The translations under genes were made by a program, and so were the position numbers. DNA of 64,000 bases from Actinocatenispora sp963805605 (GTDB lineage Bacteria; Actinomycetota; Actinomycetes; Mycobacteriales; Micromonosporaceae): NCBI GenBank assembly GCA_963805605.1, contig CAWDUX010000002.1, forward strand, positions 2,356,001 through 2,420,000. The letters are read 5' to 3'. Of the stretch, positions 1 to 9,552 are shown piece by piece. The notes under the pieces were generated by a model. The model was not told the DNA's origin and ran no database searches. It saw nothing but the letters and a program-made list of their open reading frames with translations. How positions within the stretch are numbered: position 1 is the stretch's first letter; each line of letters starts with the position of its first letter.

Positions 1-1869
1 TACGGGGGAATCCGGAACGCTGTCCGGGAATTCACTGGCCTCGACCGTGGTCACGCCGAACGGCGCATCGACCGGGCCGCGATGTTCTCGATCGACGATC
101 ACCAGGTCGGCGCCGACGTCCTTCATCATGTACGAGATGCGATCTGCAGGTAGTCGTGGATCGAGCGGGACGTAGAAGCCTCCCGCTTTGAGAACCGCAA
201 GCATCGCAACTACGACATCAGCGCTTCGATTCATGAGAAGACCGACCGGGTCCTCAAGATCGACCCCAAGGCTGCGCAGCTTGTTTGCCAGCTGATTCGA
301 ACGTGTCTCCAACTCGCCGTAACTGGTGACGGTGCGCTGGTGAACCAACGCCGGCGATTCGCTCTGCCGTCGTGCGATCGCAGCGAAGAGACGATGTAGT
401 GGGAGACGGGGGGGAGCCAGGATCTGAGGATCCCGGGACAGTTCGTCACGCTCGGAGTCCGTGGAGATCGTCAGTTGGCCGATGGGCAGGAGGGGATCGG
501 CAACGACCGATTCGAGCAGCCGGAGGAACTGGCGCGTCATCCGGCCTATCGTCTCCCGCTCGTACAACGCAGTGGCGTACTGCACGTCCAACAGGTAGGA
601 GCCGTCGGTACGTTCCTGCATGGTCCACGTCAAGTCGAACTTCGCGGTCTCGTTGTCGACGCGCAGGATCTCGCCCTGGAGATCACCGATACGACATCCC
701 TGGGTCTCGGCTGGGCTGCTCTGAAGCGCGAAGGCGATCTGAAACAACGGGTGGCGAGCGAGGTCACGTTCAGGTGAGATCTCGGCGACCAGGCGATCGA
801 AAGGGACATCCTGATGGCTCAGCGCCCTGAGCGCGTCCTGACGGATGTCCGAAACGATGCCGGAGAATCCTTTGGCGTCGTCCAGTCTGGATCTCAGGAC
901 GACCGAGTTGACGAAGAAGCCGATCAGTGGCTCGACTTCGGGATGCGATCGGCCTGAAACGGGGGTGCCGATCACCATATCCGTTGTGCCGGCGTATCTT
1001 CCCAGCAGAATTTGGAGTGCGCTGAGAAACACCATGAAGGGCGTGGCCCCTGAATCCCGACCGATCGAGAGGAGGGCCGCCGCCAGTTCGGCGGGGACGA
1101 GAGTGGTGACGCTGCCGCCCCGTCCCTCCCAGGACGAGGGCCGGGAGCGATCGGTTCGCACCTCTGTCGGTACGGCATCGCTGAGATAGTCGCGCCAGAA
1201 ATCCAGTTCTCGGCCGAGCCTGGACCCGGACATCCACTCGCGCTGCCAGGCCGCATAGTCGCCGTACTGCACCCCGGGAGGCTCGGGCACACGGCCACTG
1301 CCCGATGTCAGACTGCTGTACGCGGCGTCAAGCTCGGAGATCAGCACGTCCATGGACCACCCGTCAAAGACAGCGTGGTGGACAACTATCAGAAGCACGT
1401 GGTCGTGCGGCCCGAGAATGGCCAGACGCGCACGTAGCAACGGCTCGCATGCCAGGTCGAACGGGCGTCCCACCTCCACTCCTGCCAATTGCACGAACCC
1501 GGCCATGCCCGAATGGGTGAGATCGATCAGTGGCAGGTCAGGCGGCGCGGGGGGATCGATGACCTGCCTTGGTGCGCCATCGACCGTGAGAATGCGGGAT
1601 CGAAGGATCTCGTGCCGCTCCGTGACACGGCCGAGCGCGGCAGCGAGGGCCGGTGCGTCGAGTTCGCCCGCGAGGCGAACCGCCACGGGCAGCACATACT
1701 CCGACGACTCGGGCCGTAGCCCCTGGAGAAACCAGAGCTGCTCCTGAGCGAACGACAGCGGTACGGACCCGTCCCGCGACATCTTCCGAAGAGTGGGCCT
1801 GTCGTGGCCGGCTCGGCCCTGCAACCGCTGCCGCAGGAGGGCGGCACGGCGGGCGTCCTCAGCGCGCAT
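1..1869 (-). CDS. Nonribosomal peptide synthetase, N-terminal part (C-A...), runs off left edge
   Basis: Open for 623 codons from an ATG at 1869 to the window edge with no stop. A short helical leader rich in Arg, Leu and Gln (residues ~1-30) looks like an N-terminal docking region. A condensation domain follows (~40-480) with LSFAQEQLWFL and an intact HHAVFDG catalytic motif. The start of an adenylation domain comes next (SYGELETRSNQLA, then KAGGFYVPLDP), and the substrate pocket lies outside the window. The gene starts 3 bases after the upstream NRPS stop codon (TGA-AC-ATG), so the two are co-transcribed and probably act in sequence. In the family, the C domain forms a peptide bond between the upstream PCP-bound chain and the amino acid loaded by its own A domain. 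Thioesterase and further modules must lie further left. Confidence 0.95.
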   Translation of the reverse strand, partial: MRAEDARRAALLRQRLQGRAGHDRPTLRKMSRDGSVPLSFAQEQLWFLQGLRPESSEYVLPVAVRLAGELDAPALAAALGRVTERHEILRSRILTVDGAPRQVIDPPAPPDLPLIDLTHSGMAGFVQLAGVEVGRPFDLACEPLLRARLAILGPHDHVLLIVVHHAVFDGWSMDVLISELDAAYSSLTSGSGRVPEPPGVQYGDYAAWQREWMSGSRLGRELDFWRDYLSDAVPTEVRTDRSRPSSWEGRGGSVTTLVPAELAAALLSIGRDSGATPFMVFLSALQILLGRYAGTTDMVIGTPVSGRSHPEVEPLIGFFVNSVVLRSRLDDAKGFSGIVSDIRQDALRALSHQDVPFDRLVAEISPERDLARHPLFQIAFALQSSPAETQGCRIGDLQGEILRVDNETAKFDLTWTMQERTDGSYLLDVQYATALYERETIGRMTRQFLRLLESVVADPLLPIGQLTISTDSERDELSRDPQILAPPRLPLHRLFAAIARRQSESPALVHQRTVTSYGELETRSNQLANKLRSLGVDLEDPVGLLMNRSADVVVAMLAVLKAGGFYVPLDPRLPADRISYMMKDVGADLVIVDREHRGPVDAPFGVTTVEASEFPDSVPDSPV

Positions 1870-1871
1870 GT

Positions 1872-4800
1872 TCACTGCATCCCGTCACTCTGCTTGAGCT
1901 GTGCTTCGATCTCGGAATCACTCATACCCTCAATCTCGGCCGTGACAGCCTCTTCGATGACTCGGGCAAGGCCCTCGACAGTGTCGGTGTCAAAGACAGT
2001 TCGCAGCGGTAGGTCGAGTCCGAATCGAGCGTTGACACGCGCCAACAGACGTGTGGCCAGAAGCGAATGCCCACCGAGATCGAAGAACCGATCGTGGACA
2101 CCGATTCGTTCGACGTCCAGCACCTGCGACCAGACATCAGCGACGGCGACCTCCAGGTCGGTACCGGGCGCCACGTAGGCCTGCCGGAGCCGCTCATGGA
2201 GGCCGTCCGGCGCGGGCAACGCGCGGCGGTCCAGTTTGCCGCTACTGGTGAGCGGCAGTTCCGGTATCTCCATCCACCCCGTGGGAACCATGTAGTCGGG
2301 CAGGTGGTCGGCCACGAATGCCCGCACCTGTCGGACGGGAACGTCCTCGCCCGCGGGAACGACGTAGGCGATGAGCGCGCGTTGCGCGCCTTCCCCCCGC
2401 GCGGCGACGGCAGCGGCCCTGACCGCTGGATGTGCGGAAACCGCAACCTCGACTTCGCCAAGCTCGATGCGGAAGCCACGAACCTTGACCTGTTGGTCGA
2501 GTCGGCCGAGGAATTCGAGTGTTCCGTCGGGTCTCCGGCGAACCAGGTCGCCGGTGCGGTAGAGCCGTTCACCCGGTTCGGCTGAAAAGGGGTGTGGTAC
2601 GAAGCGGTCCGCAGTCAGACCCGGTCTCCCCAGATAGCCTCGACCAACTCTGGATCCTCCGACGAGTAACTCACCCGGTACCCCAACCGGTAGCAGGTCG
2701 ATGGCATCGCCCACGACGTAGGCCTCGGTGCCGGGAATCGGGTAGCCGATGGGAATGGTGGCACCGGGTGGAGCCGTGCGCGCTTCTTCCGCTTCAATGG
2801 GATAGAGCGTGCAGGTGACGGTGGCTTCGGTGGGGCCGTAGTTGCAGAGAAATTGTCCCGGCAGTTCACTTTCGACCCAGCGCCGTGCATCCTGGAAAGT
2901 CACGACATCGCTGCCCACATTCATGATGCGCAGACTGTGTAGTCGCAGGTCGCCGGGCTTGGCGCATTCCATGACCTGCCGATAGTGCGCGGGCGTGATC
3001 TCGACCGTTGTCACCCGGTGCTCGTGTATCCGATCGATCAGTTCTCCGGGGCTCCAGGAAGCGGGATCCGCGATGACTATCGTGGCTCCTGCGGCGAGGG
3101 TCGCGCCGATCTGATCCATCGCTACGTCGAACGTGAACGATGACAGGAGCAGCACCCTCGCATCCGGCTCGAGCCGGTAGGGCCCGGCAACAGCTCGACA
3201 ATGGTGGGCATAGGACGCGTGTGAGATCGCGGCCCCCTTGGGGGCGCCCGTCGAGCCCGATGTGTAGATGACGTACGCGAGATTCTGTTTGTCGATGGGT
3301 ACCGACGCGCGTTGCGGCGGGTATTCGGACAACCGAAGCTCGTCCAGCGATACCAGGACAGCCCCGGTGTCCGGGATGTGGTCCCGTATCGAGGAATGTG
3401 TGATCACCACACGCGCGGCGGTGTCGTCCAGCACGTAGCGGAGACGTCGTGTGGGGTGGGTGTGGTCAAGGGGGACGTAGGTTCCCCCAGCTTTCAGGGT
3501 GCCCAGCAGCGCAACTACGACGTCGCTCGATCGCGGTAGCGCCACCGCAACCTTGTCCTCGACCTTCACCCCGATCGCAATGAGGTGCTGCGCGAGCCGG
3601 CGTGCGCGTTCCTCGAGATCCCCGTAGGTCACCTCGGTCGGGCCATCGACGATGGCCACGGCTTTCGGTGATCGGACCGCAACCGCGGACACGTCTTCAT
3701 GCACGTATGCGGGCCCGGCGGCCCTTTCGACCGTGCCGCTGGTCAGCGCTTGGCGCTCCTCCACTGTCATCATGTCGAGCCAGCGAACCGGTGTGGTCGT
3801 ATCTGCCACGATCGATTCCAGTAGCCGCAGATAGCTACGTGCCATCCGAGTCACGGTGTCGGAGTCGAAAAGGGCGACCGCGAACTGCACGTTGAGGCGG
3901 TAACCACCGCCTGGCCGCTCAGACAGCGACCACGTCTGGTCGAACTTCGCCGTCCCGTTGTCGACGGGCAGGATCTCCGCATCGAGATCGCCGATCGACG
4001 CGGCCCTGCCGAGGACCCCGTCCTCCACCACGAACATGATCTGGAAGAGCGGATTCCGGGACAGATCGCGTTGCGGTTCCAGAATCTCGACCAGTCGTTC
4101 GAAAGGAAAATCCTGGTGCTCGAAGCTCTCCAGAACCCCGGTTCGCGATCGACCCAGGAAGTCCTGGAAGTCCAGATTATCCTCGAAGCGTTGCCGCAGG
4201 ACGATCGTGTTTGTGAACATTCCCACGGTATCGGCCAGTTCCGGACGGATGCGTCCGGCGACCGGCGTACCAATGCTGACGTCCGTCGCAGCGCAATAAC
4301 GTCCCAACAGGACCTGAAAGGCTGCCAAGAAAGTCATGAACGGGGTGGCTGCGGCACGCTTGCCTATTTCGAGCAGGCGGTTCGCAGTGTGCTCTGGAAT
4401 CTCGAGATCCAGATCATCGCCTACCGGCTGCCATTCCGGTGGTCGCGGCCGGTCCGTCCGCAGGTCCAGCGGCTCAAGACCGGACAGGTATGTCTTCCAG
4501 TAACCCAGATCGGCCTGGTCCTGCGGACCGTCGGCGCCCGCGCGCTGCCAGTTTGCGTAGTCGCCGTAGCTGACCTCCGGAGCGTCCAGCGCTACCGGGT
4601 CCCCCACGGTAAGTGCCTGGTAGGCCGAGTGCAGATCGCGTATCAACACATCGAGTGACCAGGCATCGAAGGCGATGTGGTGCATGACAAGCAACAGCAC
4701 ATGGCTCTGTTCCGACTCGCGGACAAGAGTGGCACGGAACAGCCGGTCAGAACGCAGATCGAATGGTCGTCTGGCTTCGGCCTGGCATACGCTTTCCCAG

Positions 4801-7800
4801 TCGTCGGTCACGATGTCCAGGATCGATCCGCTGTGTTCCATGAAGTGTTGCGACGGCACTCCGTCCGTGACACGGATGTGCGCCCGCAGTGCCTCGTGTC
4901 GCTTGACCACGGTCCTCAGGGCCTGATCGAGCCTTGAGGCATCCATCGCGCCCGTCAGCCGTATCGCCACTGGTATGACGTACTCGGCGGTTCCCGGGCG
5001 AAGTTCCTCAAGGAACCACAGCCGTTCCTGCGCGAAGGAAAGAGGTGCGCTGGCACGGTTCTCCCGCTTGTGTATCGGGACCGCCGACGATGCGGGGTCC
5101 GGATACCCGGGCGCCAGGGCGTCGACGAGCGCACGGGGAGTCCGCCGTTCAAACAGGACCTGCAGCAGCTCCCCGCCGACCTCCACCCCCCTGTTGCGCA
5201 ACCCGCCCAGCAACCGCACGGCCATCAGGGAGTTGCCGCCGAGATGGAAGAAGTCATCATCCAACTGCGCCCCAGGGTTACCGAACAACTCTGCCCAGAC
5301 CGACAACACGATCTGCGTCCGGTGATCTCCCGAAGGTGCGGGCAGCGCCTCAGGCGACGAAGTTGAGGAGGAGGTGAAGGCCGGAAGAGCTCGTCGGTCC
5401 ACCTTTCCGTTCGGCGCGAGTGGCAGCGTGTCGATGATCATCCAGTGGTCCGGCACCATGTGCGAGGGCAGGAGCTGTTCGACGAACTCTCGGAGTTCAG
5501 CCTGGTCGACGGCCTCTTCAACGGGCACCAGATAGGCGAGTAGCCCTCGCTCCGTTCCCTCGCCGCAGGCCACGACGACCGCGGACGAGACCTTGGGATG
5601 CGCGGTGAGCGCAGCCTCCACTTCTGCGGGCTCGATTCGGAAACCGCGGACCTTGACCTGTTGGTCGACGCGACCAAGGAACGTCAGTGCTCCGTCCGGG
5701 CGGAGACGGACGAGGTCACCCGTCCGGTACATACGGTCACCGATGATGGCCGAGTAGGGGTTCGGTACAAATCGCGCAGCGGTCAGTGCCGGGCGTCTCA
5801 GATATCCCCTGCCCACTTGGATTCCACCAATGTGGAGCTCCCCCGGTGCACCGGGGGGTACCGGGCGGAGATTGTCATCCAGCACATACAACTGGACGTT
5901 GTCGACGGGATGGCCGATGGGGATCGAGGACGACTCGTCGGTCCGACACTCCCAGGAGGAGACGTCGATCGCGCATTCGGTCGGTCCATAGGTGTTGACG
6001 AGCGTCGCGTGAGGCAGTCGCTCACGCACCTGGCGGGCCAGCTCTGGAGGGAGCACCTCTCCGGCGCAGAAGATTCGGCGCAGCCGACGGGCATCCCCAA
6101 GTTCGGGTAGATGCAACAGAGCTGTCAGGAGGGACGGAACAAGTTGCAGGACGGTGACGTCGTTCTTGATGACTGCGGCGAGGATCGCTGGGATGTTCCG
6201 CTGAATGTCCTGGGGAGCGACCACTATGGTCGCACCCACCGCCAGGGGCGCGAAGATCTCCCAGCCGGCGGCATCGAAGGAGAGCGAGGTCCGGTGGAGC
6301 ATGCGGTCCTCGGGTACGAAGTGCTGCGTCCTTGCCGCCCAGGAGACGCGGTTGGCCAGGGCCTGGTGACTGATCTCTGCGCCTTTGGGTGATCCGGTGG
6401 AGCCGGAGGTGTAGATCACGTTCGCCAGGGCACTGCCCGAGACCTGTGAGCCCAGCGGCGTGTCCGCGTATTCGTGAGCACCGCTCATGGTGAGAACGTT
6501 GGAGTGCTCGAGCGCCATGCTCTCTGCACTGTCCTGTCCCTTGACCAGCATGACGGTCCCGGTGTCGTCGAGAACGTCCTGAAGTCTCCGTCGTGGATAT
6601 TCCGGATCGAGCGGAACGTATGCTCCACCGGCCTTGAGAACGGCGAGCAGGGCGACGACGGCCTCGATGCTGCGGGGAAGCCAGACGGCGGTCAGGGTTC
6701 CCGGGCCGACGCCCCGTTCCTGCATGGCCCGGGCGAGGCGGCTCGACCAACGATCGAGCTCTCCGTAGGTGAGTTGGCGCGTGCCTTCGATGAGCGCCAG
6801 CGCATCGGGAGTTTGTCGAGCGGACCGTGCGAACTGCAGATGCACCGGCTCGGCGAGGTCGGTCACCGGGCCGGTCAGGGCAGGTTCGGGGTCCTCATCG
6901 AGCGAGATGCTGAGGTCCGTTATGCGCGAGCCGGGGGAATCCGCGAGCGATGCCAGAAGACGTACGAATCTCGCGGCAAGCTCTTTGGCGGTGGACTCGT
7001 CGAAGAGCGCACACGCGTAGTCGAGCCTGATCGAATATCTACCGTCAACCTGCTCCTGAAGCGTCCAGTGAAGGTCGAACTGAGCGGTCACCTTTGGCTG
7101 TCTGACAAATTCTCCGGAAAGATCCCCGATGCGGAATTTCCGATCTGTCGCGCCCGTGTTCTGCAGCACCAGCATAGTGTCGAAGAACGGATTCTCAGCC
7201 AGATTTCGCTGCGGCGAAATGTCATTGACGAGCGCATCGAAGGGGATGTCCTGATGGCTCAGGGCGTCGAGAACGGTCGCCTTGACCCGGGAGAGCGTTT
7301 CAACGAAGGAAGGGCTCCCCGAGAGGTCGGTTCTCAGTGCCAGCGTGTTGACGAAGAAGCCGATGATCTGTTCAGCTTCGGGAATGCTGCGGTTCGCGAT
7401 GGAGCTCCCGACGGTAACGTCCGTGGCTCTCGCGTAGTGGAACAGCAGGACGTTGTAGGCGGCCAGGAAGACCATGAACGGCGTTGCGGACTGCTGTCGT
7501 CCGATGGCGAACAGCCGCGCGACGAGTTCAGGCGGTACCGCCGCGTACACACTTCCGCCGCGAGGATCCCACCGGGCCGGTCGCGGATGGTCGGTGCTGA
7601 TCTCGACGCGTTCGACGTTCGAGAGCTTGGACCGCCAGTACCCAATCTCGGCATCAAAGCGTGCACCGGACATGTGGGTGCGCTGCCATCCCGCGAAGTC
7701 CGCATACTGGAACGGCTCGAGGTTGGCGGTCGGCGTGCCGTTGGTCAGGGCGCTGTAGGCGGCGTCGAGCTCGTTGACCAGGAGGCCGACCGACCAGTTG

Positions 7801-8516
7801 TCGAAGATGGCGTGATGAGTGACGAGGACCAACACGTGCGCACCATCGGTGGAGATGAGAACGGCGCGGAAGAGTCGATCGGCCTCCAGGTCGAAGGGGT
7901 AGCTGGACTCCGCCCTGATGATCTTTTCGGGGTCACCTGCGATTCTTCTCAGGTTGACCGGCTCTGCATCGTCGATGATCTGCGCCAGTTCGCCGTCTAC
8001 CATGCCGATGCGTGTTCGGAGGATCTCGTGACGTCGGACGACGTCGGTCAGCGCTTGCGCCATCGCATCCGGATCCAGGGTGCCCACCAGACGCATCACC
8101 ACCGGAACGACGTATTCCGACGTGCCCGGTCGGAGCCGCTCCAACAGCCAGAGCCGTTGTTGCCCGAAGGATGTGAGGAGGCGCTGGTTCCGGTCCAACT
8201 GCGGCAGAACCGCCGGGCGATCTGCTTCCGGGGTCCCGTTCTCGTCGATCAGGGTGCGGAATGCATCGTCCAAAGTGGTTGACAGCTGTCGCTTGATCTT
8301 CTCGAGGAGAACATCAACACTCTCCGCATCACGGACATCCTCGTAGCCCAAGGTCACGCTGAACTCACTGGTAATGCGTGAACGGATCTCGTGAGTGTCG
8401 CTTTCGCTCAGCGGGACAACACCAGTAACCAGGCCATCGGCACCGAGCACCTCCCGCAGGATGCGCGCCAATTTCTGGCCTGCGGATGAGCTCAAGGCGG
8501 GGTCAATAGGGGTCAA
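1872..8516 (-). CDS. Two-module nonribosomal peptide synthetase with degenerate N-terminal carrier-like domain (C-A-T-C-A-T)
   Basis: About 2214 residues. I chose the TTG at 8516 because GGAGGAGG lies 8 bases upstream; an ATG at 8579 is in frame but has no comparable site. Order: a carrier-like segment lacking the phosphopantetheine Ser (~14-77), C1 with HHAIFDN instead of HHxxxDG, A1 (TSGSTGSPKG, TYGPTEC, YRTGD), T1 with LGGNSL, C2 with HHIAFDA, A2 (TSGSTGAPKG, NYGPTEA, YRTGD), T2 with LGGHSL, then a C-terminal tail MSDSEIEAQL resembling an NRPS linker motif. Reading pocket residues by eye gives D-A-W-Q-F-A-T-I-D-K for A1, close to the glutamine code, and roughly D-V-D-E-M-V-N-V-T-K for A2. 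The acidic D239/E278 of A2 would suit a basic amino acid such as diaminopropionate. Both assignments are inference. Confidence 0.95.
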   Translation of the reverse strand: MTPIDPALSSSAGQKLARILREVLGADGLVTGVVPLSESDTHEIRSRITSEFSVTLGYEDVRDAESVDVLLEKIKRQLSTTLDDAFRTLIDENGTPEADRPAVLPQLDRNQRLLTSFGQQRLWLLERLRPGTSEYVVPVVMRLVGTLDPDAMAQALTDVVRRHEILRTRIGMVDGELAQIIDDAEPVNLRRIAGDPEKIIRAESSYPFDLEADRLFRAVLISTDGAHVLVLVTHHAIFDNWSVGLLVNELDAAYSALTNGTPTANLEPFQYADFAGWQRTHMSGARFDAEIGYWRSKLSNVERVEISTDHPRPARWDPRGGSVYAAVPPELVARLFAIGRQQSATPFMVFLAAYNVLLFHYARATDVTVGSSIANRSIPEAEQIIGFFVNTLALRTDLSGSPSFVETLSRVKATVLDALSHQDIPFDALVNDISPQRNLAENPFFDTMLVLQNTGATDRKFRIGDLSGEFVRQPKVTAQFDLHWTLQEQVDGRYSIRLDYACALFDESTAKELAARFVRLLASLADSPGSRITDLSISLDEDPEPALTGPVTDLAEPVHLQFARSARQTPDALALIEGTRQLTYGELDRWSSRLARAMQERGVGPGTLTAVWLPRSIEAVVALLAVLKAGGAYVPLDPEYPRRRLQDVLDDTGTVMLVKGQDSAESMALEHSNVLTMSGAHEYADTPLGSQVSGSALANVIYTSGSTGSPKGAEISHQALANRVSWAARTQHFVPEDRMLHRTSLSFDAAGWEIFAPLAVGATIVVAPQDIQRNIPAILAAVIKNDVTVLQLVPSLLTALLHLPELGDARRLRRIFCAGEVLPPELARQVRERLPHATLVNTYGPTECAIDVSSWECRTDESSSIPIGHPVDNVQLYVLDDNLRPVPPGAPGELHIGGIQVGRGYLRRPALTAARFVPNPYSAIIGDRMYRTGDLVRLRPDGALTFLGRVDQQVKVRGFRIEPAEVEAALTAHPKVSSAVVVACGEGTERGLLAYLVPVEEAVDQAELREFVEQLLPSHMVPDHWMIIDTLPLAPNGKVDRRALPAFTSSSTSSPEALPAPSGDHRTQIVLSVWAELFGNPGAQLDDDFFHLGGNSLMAVRLLGGLRNRGVEVGGELLQVLFERRTPRALVDALAPGYPDPASSAVPIHKRENRASAPLSFAQERLWFLEELRPGTAEYVIPVAIRLTGAMDASRLDQALRTVVKRHEALRAHIRVTDGVPSQHFMEHSGSILDIVTDDWESVCQAEARRPFDLRSDRLFRATLVRESEQSHVLLLVMHHIAFDAWSLDVLIRDLHSAYQALTVGDPVALDAPEVSYGDYANWQRAGADGPQDQADLGYWKTYLSGLEPLDLRTDRPRPPEWQPVGDDLDLEIPEHTANRLLEIGKRAAATPFMTFLAAFQVLLGRYCAATDVSIGTPVAGRIRPELADTVGMFTNTIVLRQRFEDNLDFQDFLGRSRTGVLESFEHQDFPFERLVEILEPQRDLSRNPLFQIMFVVEDGVLGRAASIGDLDAEILPVDNGTAKFDQTWSLSERPGGGYRLNVQFAVALFDSDTVTRMARSYLRLLESIVADTTTPVRWLDMMTVEERQALTSGTVERAAGPAYVHEDVSAVAVRSPKAVAIVDGPTEVTYGDLEERARRLAQHLIAIGVKVEDKVAVALPRSSDVVVALLGTLKAGGTYVPLDHTHPTRRLRYVLDDTAARVVITHSSIRDHIPDTGAVLVSLDELRLSEYPPQRASVPIDKQNLAYVIYTSGSTGAPKGAAISHASYAHHCRAVAGPYRLEPDARVLLLSSFTFDVAMDQIGATLAAGATIVIADPASWSPGELIDRIHEHRVTTVEITPAHYRQVMECAKPGDLRLHSLRIMNVGSDVVTFQDARRWVESELPGQFLCNYGPTEATVTCTLYPIEAEEARTAPPGATIPIGYPIPGTEAYVVGDAIDLLPVGVPGELLVGGSRVGRGYLGRPGLTADRFVPHPFSAEPGERLYRTGDLVRRRPDGTLEFLGRLDQQVKVRGFRIELGEVEVAVSAHPAVRAAAVAARGEGAQRALIAYVVPAGEDVPVRQVRAFVADHLPDYMVPTGWMEIPELPLTSSGKLDRRALPAPDGLHERLRQAYVAPGTDLEVAVADVWSQVLDVERIGVHDRFFDLGGHSLLATRLLARVNARFGLDLPLRTVFDTDTVEGLARVIEEAVTAEIEGMSDSEIEAQLKQSDGMQ

Positions 8517-8629
8517 CTGGCTATCCTCCTCCGGACGCGTCAGGCGAGGGCGACGGTGCCAGGCCCGGGATGGCACCATCAGCGGAACGAAACTGTCGAA
8601 AAATGCTCCGACAGCCGCCGTGAGTCTCC

Positions 8630-8839
8630 TCAGTCGGCGTTCTGGGCCATATGGATGCGAAGGGAAAGTGGTCGCATGTCACTCCACACTTCGTCGATGT
8701 GCGCAAGGCACTCTTCGCGGGTTCCAACGGTTCCTTCCGGGCGCCACCCGTTGGGCAGTTCTCGTTGGTCCAGCCAGATCGAGTACTGCTCCTCGTCGTT
8801 GAGGACAACTTGGTAGAGCGGCTCTGTTGGCGCAGACAT
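8630..8839 (-). CDS. mbtH: MbtH family protein
   Basis: 69 residues, the normal family length. It carries the signature NDEEQYSIW, LPNGW, ECLAHIDEVW and DMRPLSLR. MbtH proteins bind NRPS adenylation domains and help them fold or work. A GGGGAGG ribosome site lies 5 bases before the ATG. It is the first gene of the NRPS transcription unit and ends 113 bases before the TTG start of the large NRPS, so it is expected to be the partner of those A domains. The promoter lies in the gap toward the SARP gene. Confidence 0.97.
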   Translation of the reverse strand: MSAPTEPLYQVVLNDEEQYSIWLDQRELPNGWRPEGTVGTREECLAHIDEVWSDMRPLSLRIHMAQNAD

Positions 8840-8896
8840 GGTTACCTCCCCTTGTAATAGCTAGAGGGTGACCGTGCCAGCTCTTCTTATCGGATC

Positions 8897-8936
8897 ATTA
8901 TCGTGCACCTATTGTGATCTTTTGTAATGGTTTGTC
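8897..8936 (-). promoter_or_regulatory. Candidate SARP-controlled promoter of the mbtH-NRPS operon
   Basis: Read on the plus strand, three TTGT(G/A/C) repeats begin at 8912, 8922 and 8932, exactly 10 bases apart. On the minus strand these are ACAA direct repeats. The nearest one ends 8 bases before GATAAT (8902-8897), a fair -10 element about 60 bases upstream of the mbtH ATG. Known SARP operators are short direct repeats in the -35 region with about 8 bases to the -10. The usual period is 11 rather than 10, so the match is suggestive and not exact. Confidence 0.5.
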
Positions 8937-8939
8937 GCT

Positions 8940-9552
8940 CTTAGCGTGAGAACGGACAACAATCCCGCGTCGGAGACGCGCACAGTCACCGCCGAGTTCC
9001 CGAGCTGGTCGGTGGCGCCTGCTTCCAGTGAGCGTGCAGCCGGCGGTGCCTATCGGGAGGCAGGTGCCAGCCGTGCCTCGGACGGGGCGCCGATCTGTTC
9101 CGGGATTGTCGGCTACGTCCGCTGCGGGGTGGGACGGAATGACTGATGTCGTCCGGCAGGGCCGGGCACGTTAGTCGATCATGAAAGGTCTTCGGGGCTT
9201 TTCGTGATCGTGATGCCCGCAGCAGTGAGGCCGGCCACCCACATCCGAGACGTGGCCTTCATCGAAACGCGTCCGCGAGCCGCACCAGGCGCGGACCCGT
9301 CAACCTGGCCACCCTGCGCGCCGCGATCCGCCGAGCCGGCCACCTCCACACCCCCGAAGGCCGCGACCATGCTCCCCGCTGAAGCGATGCGGCTGCACGG
9401 CCTGGGCCGGCCGAAACGGACAATCCAGGAACACGCCGAGCCCCTGTAACCCTCCGCCTCGACGTGGCGTACATAATGCGACTCCATGAGACCTTTTACG
9501 GCGTCAGTGGGCCGTCTGAGCTGGATCAAGCTATATGCAAAGGTCCGACCCT
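8940..9552. other. Long intergenic region between mbtH and the SARP gene
   Basis: About 600 bases with no convincing gene. Short frames at 9179-9529 (minus) and 9204-9449 (plus) have low-complexity Arg/Pro/Ala-rich translations and no good ribosome site. The stretch 9240-9450 reads like decayed coding sequence but I could not assign a family. The SARP promoter should lie in the last 100 bases. Confidence 0.4.

Noticed and set aside
6474..8282. 602-residue open frame on the plus strand
   Set aside because: It is antisense to well-supported NRPS domains and shows no domain of its own; long shadows are common in high-GC DNA.
9179..9529. 116-codon frame on the minus strand
   Set aside because: Low-complexity translation, no ribosome site, no family resemblance.
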